Assembly: GCA_020049045.1 (NCBI GenBank)
Contig: JAIFLN010000110.1
Coordinates: 1-46,589 of the forward strand
Length of the DNA stretch: 46,589 nucleotides
Reading direction: 5' to 3'
From: Spirochaetota bacterium
GTDB lineage: Bacteria; Spirochaetota; Spirochaetia; JABEVK01
The translations under genes were made by a program, and so were the position numbers. A model generated the notes under the pieces. The model ran no database searches. It saw nothing but the letters and a program-made list of their open reading frames with translations, and was not told the origin of the DNA. Positions 1 through 9,023 of this stretch are shown here, piece after piece; the stretch's first letter is position 1, and every line of letters starts with the position of its first letter.

Positions 1-2442
1 ACCCTCACCTGGGCCCGACGCTTCGCCATACCCCCGGTTGCCGTGACCGAGGTGCTCTACCACCACCCTGACCGGCAGGAACTGCAGGACGTGGTAACCT
101 GCATCCGCCATGGGGTACGCCTGGCCGATGCCGGCACTCTGATCCGGCCCAACGCCGAGCACGCTCTCAAATCCTCTGCTGAATTTTCACAGTTGTATGC
201 CGATCACCCCGAGTGGGTCAGCCGCACTCTTGAGATTGGTGAGCAATGTCACTTTTCGCTGGCCGAAATCGAGTACCGCTACCCTGAAGAGGGGGTACCT
301 GCTGGCTTCACCACGGCGCAATGGCTTCGAAAACTCACCTGGCAGGGTGCCGACAAGCGATACGCCAAGCGGGTTCCCGGGGCTGTGGTTGCCCAGCTCG
401 AAAAAGAACTCGCACTCATCGAAGAGCTGAAATACTCGGGGTATTTCCTGACAATGTGGGAAATTGTCGAGGTCTGCAAAGAAAAGGACATCCTCTGTCA
501 GGGCCGCGGCTCAGCCGCCAACTCGGCGGTGTGCTTCTGTTTGGGCATCACAGCCATCGATCCGGTGAGCATGAAGCTGCTGTTCGAACGGTTTCTTTCG
601 AAGGAACGGGCCGAGCCGCCAGACATCGACCTCGACATCGAACACCACCGCCGCGAAGAGGTGATCCAGCATATGTACACCCGCTACGGGCGTCACCGGG
701 CGGCCATGGTGGCCAATGTGGTCCGTTACCGCAGCCGTTCATCCCTCAGAGAGGTTGGCAAGGTGATGGACCTCTCGGAAGAAAAACTGACCTCTTTGGC
801 CGCCCAGCTCGAGGGCTTTCCCCGTCATCTGTCCATCCATCCCGGGGGCTTCCTGCTTGGCAGCGAAGCCCTGTCACGCATTGTTCCCGTTGAAAATGCC
901 ACCATGGAGGGCCGCACGGTCATCCAGTGGGATAAAACCGATGTCGAGATGACCCACCTTGATTACGCGTTCCACCTTCTCAAGCAGCACCAAGGTCTGG
1001 AGCTTTCCATGGCCACCCTCCCCAAAAAAGACAAAGCAACGTTTGATTTGATCTGCCGGGCCGATACAGTCGGTGTCTTTCAGATCGAAAGCCGCGCCCA
1101 GATGTCGATGCTGCCCCGGCTCAAGCCCCGTACCTACTATGACCTGGTGATTGAAATCAGCCTGGTCCGGCCCGGTCCCATCACCGGGGGCATGGTTCAT
1201 CCTTACTTACGCCGACGCTCAGGGCTAGAGCCTGTCGTTTTTGCCCATCCCAGCCTTGAACCAGTATTGGCAAAAACCCTGGGAATTCCCCTGTTTCAAG
1301 AGCAGGTGATGAAGCTTGCCATGGTGGCAGCAGACTATACCCCGGGTGAAGCCGATCAGCTCCGGCGTGATATGGCGGCCTGGAAACAATCGGGCCGCAT
1401 CGAGCAGCACCGTGAACGTCTGGTAAGCCGTATGGTCACCAAGGGAATCGAAGAGGAATTCGCCATGCGGGTCTTCGACCAAATCCGAGGCTTCGGCGAA
1501 TATGGCTTTCCCGAAAGCCACGCCGCCAGCTTTGCCCTCATTGCTTACGCCACTGCCTATCTGAAGTGCCACCACCCCGATGCTTTCTCCTGCGCCTTGC
1601 TCAACGCCTGGCCCATGGGCTTCTATTCACCTATGACCGTTGTCGAAGACGCTAAGCGACACGGAGTCAGCATTCTGCCGGTGAACCTACAACACAGCGC
1701 TTGGGACTGCACCCTGGAAACCAAGCCCGGCTCTTCGTTTCAAGCCATCCGTATGGGGCTTCGCTACATCCGTGGTCTGGTAAGGGCCGAGGCGGAACGG
1801 GTTCTGGCCCTTAGAAAACCGGGTGGCCCAAGCACTCTAGCCGACTGGAAAACACAAAGCCGAGTATCAACCGAAACGTGGGAAAAGCTTGCTGTCAGCG
1901 GAGCCCTCGAATGTTTCGGCTTCCATCGCCGTACGGCCCTGTGGCAGATTCTCGACCCGGGAGAGCCCGACCCACTGCCCTTAGAACACCGTTACGCCGA
2001 AGAATTTGCCGAACCTTCGGCCCACCAGAGTGTCGTCTGGGATTATGAGTCCCAGGGGCATAGCCCCCGGGAACATCTTCTCAAACAGTACCGCCCACGG
2101 TTGTTTGAAGGCGGCTACAAGGCAGCGGTGGAAGTCGCAGTCATGAATCATGGCCACAGTGTCCAGTACGCGGGTATGGTTATCTGCCGCCAACGGCCCC
2201 ACAACGCCAAGGGAGTATTGTTTCTCACCCTCGAAGATGAAACAGGCATGGTCAATGTCGTGGTCTGGAAGAACATTTGGGAACGGTTCCGCAAAGTTAT
2301 CCTCACCTCGTCTTTTCTGGGAGTGGCGGGTAAACTGCAAATCGAAGAAACCGTTGTCCACCTGGTTGCCGACCGTTTCTGGTGTCCCGAAGGGTTTCTC
2401 AGCACCTCAGAAATACCCCACCGCAGCCACGACTTTCATTAA
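1..2442 (+). CDS. dnaE2: Error-prone DNA polymerase III alpha subunit (DnaE2/ImuC), 5' truncated
   Basis: The reading frame is open from base 1, so the gene enters from the left; about 813 residues are visible of a family usually a little over 1000. The first residues match the end of the PHP domain, where related proteins read VH/LYHHP-type sequence before a D-V-x-x-C-I-R motif. The palm has the C-family catalytic aspartates in PPDIDLDIE (622-642) and the block VGVFQIESRAQM (from about 1069). A finger/helix-hairpin-helix region follows, and the C-terminus is an OB-fold (V-x-Y-A-G-M-V-I and G-M-V-N-V-V-V-W). DnaE2 is a non-replicative translesion polymerase, usually in an SOS operon with imuA and imuB; those would lie outside the window, so the imu context cannot be checked. 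The absence of the long replicative C-terminal extension favours DnaE2 over DnaE1. It ends 14 bp from the convergent gene, with no terminator visible. Confidence 0.9.
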   Translation, partial: TLTWARRFAIPPVAVTEVLYHHPDRQELQDVVTCIRHGVRLADAGTLIRPNAEHALKSSAEFSQLYADHPEWVSRTLEIGEQCHFSLAEIEYRYPEEGVPAGFTTAQWLRKLTWQGADKRYAKRVPGAVVAQLEKELALIEELKYSGYFLTMWEIVEVCKEKDILCQGRGSAANSAVCFCLGITAIDPVSMKLLFERFLSKERAEPPDIDLDIEHHRREEVIQHMYTRYGRHRAAMVANVVRYRSRSSLREVGKVMDLSEEKLTSLAAQLEGFPRHLSIHPGGFLLGSEALSRIVPVENATMEGRTVIQWDKTDVEMTHLDYAFHLLKQHQGLELSMATLPKKDKATFDLICRADTVGVFQIESRAQMSMLPRLKPRTYYDLVIEISLVRPGPITGGMVHPYLRRRSGLEPVVFAHPSLEPVLAKTLGIPLFQEQVMKLAMVAADYTPGEADQLRRDMAAWKQSGRIEQHRERLVSRMVTKGIEEEFAMRVFDQIRGFGEYGFPESHAASFALIAYATAYLKCHHPDAFSCALLNAWPMGFYSPMTVVEDAKRHGVSILPVNLQHSAWDCTLETKPGSSFQAIRMGLRYIRGLVRAEAERVLALRKPGGPSTLADWKTQSRVSTETWEKLAVSGALECFGFHRRTALWQILDPGEPDPLPLEHRYAEEFAEPSAHQSVVWDYESQGHSPREHLLKQYRPRLFEGGYKAAVEVAVMNHGHSVQYAGMVICRQRPHNAKGVLFLTLEDETGMVNVVVWKNIWERFRKVILTSSFLGVAGKLQIEETVVHLVADRFWCPEGFLSTSEIPHRSHDFH

Positions 2443-2456
2443 CGGAAAAGCACCTA

Positions 2457-5400
2457 TCAGAAAATACCGACACGGACTCCTGTGGAAAACACCCAGACCG
2501 ACTCGGCCTGAACATCCGAACTGATAAACCAGACGGTAGCTTCGTTGTACCAGGAGTACGACTTGAAAAAAGTCAGGTTGCTCATGACGGCCTTGAAGGT
2601 TTCCCACTGAAACACCACCCCGCCCAACATTACCGGTGCCGTCGAGCCGAAGTCCAGAAAGTTGGCATTCATCGAAAACTGCGAAAAATTGGCACCAATA
2701 CCGAACGACGTGGAAAGCCAAGCCCAGTCGGGTCCGAAGAAGAACCCTGCGGGAAGCTGGGCAATGCTGGCGATCAGTTTTCCACCCGCAACGGTTCCCC
2801 AGAAACGTCCAAACGGAGTCTGCCCCAGTTGAGCCTGGAGCTTGACTGCGTCTTGGAAGAACGTCAGTCCCAGCCCGACTTCCCAGGTTGTTGCACCGCC
2901 GAAGTGACCATCGAGATACATCCCTTGAATGAACGTTGGTACTTGGTAACCAGCTTTATCACCTTGGCGGACAGCCACCTCGACGGCACTGACTTCACCG
3001 TCGCCTTCCGTGAATCCCGCAAGCTCCAGGGTTCCGTTAAAGCGGCCATTCTCAATAGGAGTCAGTAGTTGCAATGTCGGTGGAGTCTGTGACACGGTCA
3101 CCAGCATACGTTGAATGGCCACGCTGCCGTCTTGAAACTTCACCCGGAACAGTAGCGGCTGAGGTCCATCGGGAAGATTCAGAGTCTCCAAACGGAATTT
3201 CCAATCCTCGGTACCTTGAGCCGGGCTGAAGGTTTTCCCGTTATCAAGAGAACCTTCCACCACGCTGATGCGGTGCAGCTCCTGAGGCAGGGCATTCCAC
3301 CCAGCCAGGCCTGAAATGAACGGCCGTTGGGTCACATAGGATCCACTGTGGTGGCTGGTGATCTTGATCCAAGGTCCCAGCGGATCAAAGCTGATCCTTC
3401 TCTGCTCGCTAGTCAGAGTAACCGCTTCTGACACCTGCACAGAAACCACCAGGCTGTGGTCGCCCTTTTCCATCTGGCTTCCATCAAGCACCACCTGAAA
3501 AAATCCCTGCGGATTGACATCAACGACCACTTTGATTTTTCCATCAAGGTTGACCAAGGCCTTTTCAACCAACGTTTTGCTGGTGACCTTGCCTTCCAGC
3601 AGGAAAGAGCCGAAAAGGCTCTCCCCAGACTGGGGATACAGGATCTCAACCTTGTCCGCACTCGAGCCTTCTATCCGGACATTGCGGGCAACATAAGTTG
3701 CATTGCCCGCAGCATCCTTGGCTTCCAGCCGCAGATTGTACCAGCCCGGGGTAAGGGGACCAATGTTCCAGTTGGTGTTGAAGGTTGGGGTGACAGGAAG
3801 ATCCAGCTGAAGCACAGCGGTGCCGGTGGGCCCTTTACCGGAATCAACCGGACCCTCAATGGTTCTCAACTCGGCATGCAAAGCCAACATTTTGATGTTG
3901 TCAGAAGAACGTCCTTGCAGGTCGAGCAGATCGAGAACGGGCTGGCCATCGCTCGGAGTGGTCAGAATCAGCGTAGGTGCCGTATTGTCGAGGTTGACCA
4001 GCGTGGTGTGAAGACCCACGGTACCGTACTTGTCGGTGGATCGGACCATCACCAAGTAGGTTCCATCTTTGAGTGTCTTGCTATCGAACCGCCATTCCCA
4101 TTCCTGGCGCTGCGAGGGGAGAAACGATTTGACTTCCAGCAGGTTGGAATTGGCGAGAATCTCTTCCTTGAGCTTCAATTCAGCCCTGTTCCAAGTCAGC
4201 CCGTTGTCGAGGGAGACCTGAACGGTTTGAAGGCCGTTGCGGTCCATACTGGCTCCCACCAGGCCGATTGTTCCCGAGACAGTTTTGTCAATTTCCGGTG
4301 TAAAGAGAATCGCTGAGGGGGCTTCCAGGGAAACTTTGAACACGGACCGGAAGATGTCGCCTTTCACCCCGTAAATGTCCTCGGCCTGGACTTCTACCGT
4401 ATGTTCGTTGTCGGTCAGACTAGCAAGAGCGACGGGAATTTGAAAACTGGAGACTCCTTCCAGCCGCAACCAAGGTCCTTGATCGATCCGCCACGAAAGG
4501 GCTTTGACTCCATCGTCGTCAAAAGCCATGCCGCTCAGGGAAAAGTCGGCACGAACAACTTCGCCTTCCGCTGGTGTCTGGATCTGAACCGTCGGTTTGT
4601 CGGCTTCTTGGTCGACAGGCAATATCATCGGTCTGACTGCCGTGTTTCCAGCGGTGTCTGAACTGCGGATCCAGATTTGCTCGGGAATTTTCGTATACGA
4701 GGCAAAGTCAAGGTCGAAGGCAAAAAGACCTAAACCGTTGACAGGTTGGTAGCGCTTACCGTCATCACTGAACTCGATAAGGTCAATAGGATTTAAATCT
4801 GTTGCGAGAGCAATGATGGTCGTCAGGCCATTAATTCTCATGGTTTCAGGTGGGGCCACCAACGTCCATTCAGGAGCAGTTGAATCCTTGGTGACAACAC
4901 GGGTTTCGGTACTCACATGTCCGCCGTTGTCGGCCGCCCGCAACATCAGCCGTGTCAGTCCATCGGGTCCTGTCGCCGGCACCTTGGTATCAAACACTCC
5001 GTTCTTTGCGGCCAACGGCTGCCAGCTGGTTCCCCCGTCGACTGAAAGATCAAGGCTGGCCACTCCCGAAGGGTCGGTGACCTTACCGGAAACAGAAATG
5101 GTGTCCCGGATCCACTCGGCGTTCAGCGGCACCTCCCAATCGAGAACGGGTCCAGAAACATCGGCAAAAAGGCTCATAGGAGGTGCTGTGAAGGTTTCGT
5201 TGTCAATTGTTGTGATGGAGAGAGTGAAGGGACCAAAGAGACCTTCTTCCTTGGCATCAACGGTAATGACGGTTCCGTCCAACTTGGCGGAAAGAGCCGG
5301 TATGGGAGGCGTCAGCGTCAGAGTCTTGACAGGACGTCCGCGGAAGGTCCCTTTCAGCGGTGATCCTGGTACCGTGTTGAACCGGCCCGAGGAATCGAGA

Positions 5401-8400
5401 AGACTGTCAATGAAGAACAAGCCCTCTCTATCGTCAATGGCGTCAGCTTCTTTCAACCAGACCTTATGGAACAAGGTGCGGCCTTCGATCTTTTGTCCCA
5501 AGGAGTCCTCACCGCGAACCACGACTCCGATGCGTGAGTAGGGCAAAGAGTCGGGAACAGGAACGTCGAAAGACCAAACACCGTCACCATTTTTCTTTGC
5601 CTCCAACGGTTGGAAGGGGCCATTCCAAGGGTCAGGAAGCGTGAGGTCAGCAAAACGGATTTCCAGCTTGCGCCAAGAGTTGATCGATGGAACCCTTCCC
5701 TGGATTCGGCTGTCTTTCGAGACCACCATCGGGGCACCCAGATCAAAACTGGTGAATTCCACCGGTCCCGAGGGCGTGGTGGAAATGAACTCGGTAACCG
5801 CGGGAACGCCTTCTTTTCCGGCAGCGTTCACCGGAGTGACCGTCAGCTTATGGGGACCGATGGAAGGGACTCCCACATCGATCAGAAACACTCCCACAGG
5901 GGGCTTAGCCGGGTCAGGAACAACAACTTTTTTCTCACCCGAGTCCAGTTGGGAAATCCATGAGACCACGCCGCGGCTGTCGCCTATCCATCCGCTGGCA
6001 CTCACATAGCCGCTGAGTACCGGCTTCTCAGGCTGCGCCAAGAACCGGGCCTGGGGCAGTTCCGAAGCAGCATCAAACGGCAAGGTGAAGTTGACTGTCG
6101 CCGTTTCCTTGCCCTCTCCCGTGGCAGTGAGGGAGACAGATCGGCTCTTGAGGGTGGAGACATTGGTCTCAAAAGAAAAATATCCCGCTTCCGTCAATTT
6201 CAGCGCAAGGTCAGCGACAGCCTCACCCTTGGAGGAAAGTTGAGGCATCGAAGTGAAGCCAGTTACCCTTCCGATCACCGGGACAATCCCGTTCAGCTCC
6301 TTGGTGTCCGCTTTAGGAAAGAGAATTTGGATTTCCGGCTTTGGAGCCTCCGCCGGTGGCGGTGGCGGTATGGGTATGGTGAAATTCTGTTCGGTGACAT
6401 TTCCTGCCCAGTCGACAACACGGAACATCAATTGAGAACCACCGGCTGTCTCAGCATCGAGAGGGAGAACAAAGGGACGGTCAAGGGGCAGAGGCAGGGT
6501 CTTCTTGGCAATGACCACCTCTGCTTTCTGAAGAGCCTCATCTTTCAGCCGCCCAACAGCGTAAACCACGCCCTGGGCTCCCGCAGTGAGGGCAGGCAAA
6601 GTCAGGTCGATGGTAGGTCCCTGGGTATCACGACGGACAACCGTCAAAACAGTACCTGTCCGGCCGGCTGTATCTGTAGCTCGGATCAGCAGGTTGACCA
6701 TATTATCAGGCCCGGGGAGAGTAAATTGCCGTGTGAAAGGCCCACCTTGGCCGCCAGGCGGGTCAAGTTGCTGCCAGGTTTTTCCATTGTCGATGGACCA
6801 TTCGAGCTTGGCCAAACCGTTGATGTCCGAAACCTGGCCGTCGATCCGCAGATTTTCTTTGACCCAAGCACCAAGCAAAGGAAACGAAAGGCCGATCGCC
6901 GGTGCGGCGGTATCTCCCATCAAAGTTCCCAGTTCGGTATCAAAAATGCGGCCTTTGTCCGTGATGACCCTCAGAATCACACCTTCGAACTGACCATCTT
7001 TCAGTGCCTTGATAAGGACATACTGGTCTTCATGGGTGACTTGCATCACGGAAGTTGGAACCGTTCCCTTGGCAGTCACAAGGTCCGCCGAGCGGATTTT
7101 GCCTCCGGAAAAGTACCCTCGAAGCGGGGTTTCGGGTGTCAGCACCAACGGTTTAGCGCCCATACGGGGATCGGCGAACGCCATGCCCTCAGGCCCCTGA
7201 GGCTTGGCAAGATTGGTAATGTCGAGCCACGAACGGATGGTCGTGGTTTGGTCATACAAATCGGTGGCAGTGATCTGGAGCGTTACCGTACCAAAGGGAG
7301 GGTCTTCGGGAAGAGTAAACTCAAAGGGAAGACTGGCTGCTTTGGTGCTGCCGGAAACGGCCAGAGGATACACCTTGCCTCCCAGTGTATAGGTGACCGA
7401 CTTTTGGGGATTAGGCCAGGTCAGGGTTCCTTTGATTTGGGTTTTCTTGTCGGGACTGACGGCTATTCCAGGCCGAAAAGGAATCTCCTGATCGGCTGTC
7501 CGCAATGTTTCGATACGAATGGACGGTGGCTCAAGAACCGCCGTAAACCCAAGGGTTACCGGGTTGCCCAGCTTGTTGTTGGCGTCGACGGGAATGAGCA
7601 CAAGCTTGTTCTGTCCAGTAATCAGTCCAGGAACCGCGAAGTCGAACGATTCCCCCACACTCTCACGCACCGCCGGGGCCCCGTTGAGACTCCAGAGAAT
7701 CTCCGAGGGACCATCGGTGGCCTTCAAGCTGCCCACGAGACGGAGCGGGGCCTTCACCTGAGTTTTGTCGAGAGCCGACGCCAGAAGGATTTCCGGCAAG
7801 TCGGTGTCTCCGTTCAGACGCGCCTGGAAAACGGCGCGACCCACTTTTCCCGCTGTGTCGACGGCTTCAAAGATCACGGGAATCGTTGTGCTCCCCTTGG
7901 TGGGCAATTCTAAGTCAACGAAGTGAAAGGGATTGCCCGGTACAACAGCCAGCGAGACCGGGGCACCCTTTTCTCCCACCCTGGCTGTCAGACTCCGGAT
8001 TCCCAAGGCCTTTTCAACCCGCAGGGCAAAGCGGACTTTGCCATGCAAACCTTTTGTGGGTGCGGGAGAGAGCACTTCGATCTGCGGGACAGTGTTGTCG
8101 ACAAACAACAAGACCGCCTGCCGGAAAGAAGACCCTTGCAGGTCAGTTCCTTGAAACCAGACGACGATGGGTCCATCGGCAAAACGCCGGGTGTCAAGCG
8201 TTGTACTGAAACTCCGCTGGGTAGCCTTGGGGTCTCCCTGCAGCGTGAGCGGAACAACCGTCTTGCCACTGTCGAGGCTCAGGTTCAGACTTTGCAGTCC
8301 GTTGCCGTCAACCAGGGTTCCTTCGATAGGAATGACCCCCTGAACCCGGTCACCTGATTTTTGCGAAACGAGCGTGAACTGCGGAAGGTTCTGATCGAGA

Positions 8401-8906
8401 TGAAACGACACCGATGAATCGGGTCCGGTCACACCATTGATATCGGTGCCGCGGACGTTGATTTTGTGAAGGCCGTCGGGCAGTCCGGTAGAATTGAAAT
8501 AGAAGGACCAAAAGGCCTTCCCTTGGGCAGGAATCCATTCTCCGCCGTTCAACGAGACTTCAACCTTGTCCATTCCCTTGGGCGCACTGGCCACACCGAC
8601 AATATTCTGACTGCCTCCCACTCTCATACCTGGGGACGGGTTGGCGATGGTGATCAAGGGGTTGTCGGAAGCCGGGTCGTAGTAAAAGTTGAACGGACCG
8701 GCAAACGAGACATTGCCGGCCGCGTCCTTGGTCCGAACGAGAATGTTGTACTGTCCGGGAGCCAAATTGGACAAATCGACACTCTGACTGAAATTGTCCT
8801 TTCCTTTGGCTGTTTGAAAGTCTTTTTCCTGAGTCCCCTTGGCCCCCACCGAAAGGGGCATAAAACAGAGAAACACAAGAATGAGAAAAGAAACCCGGAC
8901 CTTCAT
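2457..8906 (-). CDS. Giant exported Ig-repeat protein with C-terminal outer-membrane beta-barrel-like domain
   Basis: A 2149-residue protein with a clear signal peptide (MKVRVSFLILVFLCF, cleavage near SVGA). About 19 tandem Ig-like modules of 90-110 residues follow. Each begins near a P-x-I-x-h-x-x-P motif, often carries a D/N-G-G/K-x-W turn (SIDNGKTW, SVDGGTSW, SLDNGLTW) and ends with D-x-A-G-N-V or similar. The last roughly 160 residues change character: alternating hydrophobic/aromatic strands with short turns, ending in V-R-V-G-I-F. A terminal Phe after an alternating strand is the outer-membrane assembly signature. The likely design is a long periplasmic or surface stalk anchored by a small barrel. 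The first Ig module appears to lack its N-terminal half, because the signal peptide runs almost straight into a D-A-A-G-N-V strand. I recognise the fold classes but not a named family; ligand and topology are unknown. Start ATG is supported by the signal peptide and an upstream AAAGG. Confidence 0.85.
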   Translation of the reverse strand: MKVRVSFLILVFLCFMPLSVGAKGTQEKDFQTAKGKDNFSQSVDLSNLAPGQYNILVRTKDAAGNVSFAGPFNFYYDPASDNPLITIANPSPGMRVGGSQNIVGVASAPKGMDKVEVSLNGGEWIPAQGKAFWSFYFNSTGLPDGLHKINVRGTDINGVTGPDSSVSFHLDQNLPQFTLVSQKSGDRVQGVIPIEGTLVDGNGLQSLNLSLDSGKTVVPLTLQGDPKATQRSFSTTLDTRRFADGPIVVWFQGTDLQGSSFRQAVLLFVDNTVPQIEVLSPAPTKGLHGKVRFALRVEKALGIRSLTARVGEKGAPVSLAVVPGNPFHFVDLELPTKGSTTIPVIFEAVDTAGKVGRAVFQARLNGDTDLPEILLASALDKTQVKAPLRLVGSLKATDGPSEILWSLNGAPAVRESVGESFDFAVPGLITGQNKLVLIPVDANNKLGNPVTLGFTAVLEPPSIRIETLRTADQEIPFRPGIAVSPDKKTQIKGTLTWPNPQKSVTYTLGGKVYPLAVSGSTKAASLPFEFTLPEDPPFGTVTLQITATDLYDQTTTIRSWLDITNLAKPQGPEGMAFADPRMGAKPLVLTPETPLRGYFSGGKIRSADLVTAKGTVPTSVMQVTHEDQYVLIKALKDGQFEGVILRVITDKGRIFDTELGTLMGDTAAPAIGLSFPLLGAWVKENLRIDGQVSDINGLAKLEWSIDNGKTWQQLDPPGGQGGPFTRQFTLPGPDNMVNLLIRATDTAGRTGTVLTVVRRDTQGPTIDLTLPALTAGAQGVVYAVGRLKDEALQKAEVVIAKKTLPLPLDRPFVLPLDAETAGGSQLMFRVVDWAGNVTEQNFTIPIPPPPPAEAPKPEIQILFPKADTKELNGIVPVIGRVTGFTSMPQLSSKGEAVADLALKLTEAGYFSFETNVSTLKSRSVSLTATGEGKETATVNFTLPFDAASELPQARFLAQPEKPVLSGYVSASGWIGDSRGVVSWISQLDSGEKKVVVPDPAKPPVGVFLIDVGVPSIGPHKLTVTPVNAAGKEGVPAVTEFISTTPSGPVEFTSFDLGAPMVVSKDSRIQGRVPSINSWRKLEIRFADLTLPDPWNGPFQPLEAKKNGDGVWSFDVPVPDSLPYSRIGVVVRGEDSLGQKIEGRTLFHKVWLKEADAIDDREGLFFIDSLLDSSGRFNTVPGSPLKGTFRGRPVKTLTLTPPIPALSAKLDGTVITVDAKEEGLFGPFTLSITTIDNETFTAPPMSLFADVSGPVLDWEVPLNAEWIRDTISVSGKVTDPSGVASLDLSVDGGTSWQPLAAKNGVFDTKVPATGPDGLTRLMLRAADNGGHVSTETRVVTKDSTAPEWTLVAPPETMRINGLTTIIALATDLNPIDLIEFSDDGKRYQPVNGLGLFAFDLDFASYTKIPEQIWIRSSDTAGNTAVRPMILPVDQEADKPTVQIQTPAEGEVVRADFSLSGMAFDDDGVKALSWRIDQGPWLRLEGVSSFQIPVALASLTDNEHTVEVQAEDIYGVKGDIFRSVFKVSLEAPSAILFTPEIDKTVSGTIGLVGASMDRNGLQTVQVSLDNGLTWNRAELKLKEEILANSNLLEVKSFLPSQRQEWEWRFDSKTLKDGTYLVMVRSTDKYGTVGLHTTLVNLDNTAPTLILTTPSDGQPVLDLLDLQGRSSDNIKMLALHAELRTIEGPVDSGKGPTGTAVLQLDLPVTPTFNTNWNIGPLTPGWYNLRLEAKDAAGNATYVARNVRIEGSSADKVEILYPQSGESLFGSFLLEGKVTSKTLVEKALVNLDGKIKVVVDVNPQGFFQVVLDGSQMEKGDHSLVVSVQVSEAVTLTSEQRRISFDPLGPWIKITSHHSGSYVTQRPFISGLAGWNALPQELHRISVVEGSLDNGKTFSPAQGTEDWKFRLETLNLPDGPQPLLFRVKFQDGSVAIQRMLVTVSQTPPTLQLLTPIENGRFNGTLELAGFTEGDGEVSAVEVAVRQGDKAGYQVPTFIQGMYLDGHFGGATTWEVGLGLTFFQDAVKLQAQLGQTPFGRFWGTVAGGKLIASIAQLPAGFFFGPDWAWLSTSFGIGANFSQFSMNANFLDFGSTAPVMLGGVVFQWETFKAVMSNLTFFKSYSWYNEATVWFISSDVQAESVWVFSTGVRVGIF

Positions 8907-8951
8907 ATCAGTGACAGCCTTTGCAACAAAACCATTTTGTAAATTAGATCC

Positions 8952-8979
8952 AATATATCCACTATCAAATTTGTTTCAA
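8952..8979 (-). promoter_or_regulatory. Predicted sigma70-type promoter of the giant Ig-repeat gene
   Basis: On the minus strand TTGAAA (8979-8974) and TATATT (8957-8952) are separated by 16 bp. The start would fall near 8945, giving a leader of about 38 nt that contains AAAGG before the ATG at 8906. A short AT-rich inverted repeat (ACAAAA/TTTTGT, 8926-8940) lies in this leader. Seen by eye only. Confidence 0.55.
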
Positions 8980-9007
8980 CGGCACACCCAAATTTAAAAC
9001 AGACGTA

Positions 9008-9016
9008 TGCTATAAT
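9008..9016 (+). promoter_or_regulatory. Extended -10 promoter of recC, leaderless geometry
   Basis: TGC-TATAAT is a perfect extended -10 element whose last base is only 7 nt before the recC ATG at 9024. No convincing -35 is present and there is no Shine-Dalgarno sequence between the hexamer and the ATG. Transcription would begin at or next to the start codon, which predicts a leaderless mRNA. Confidence 0.6.
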
Positions 9017-9023
9017 TTCGGTC

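Noticed and set aside
6240-7913. Long plus-strand open frame of 557 codons
   Set aside because: It lies entirely antisense within the giant Ig-repeat gene, has no recognisable domain, low-complexity charged composition and no ribosome binding site. It is a shadow of codon bias on the opposite strand.
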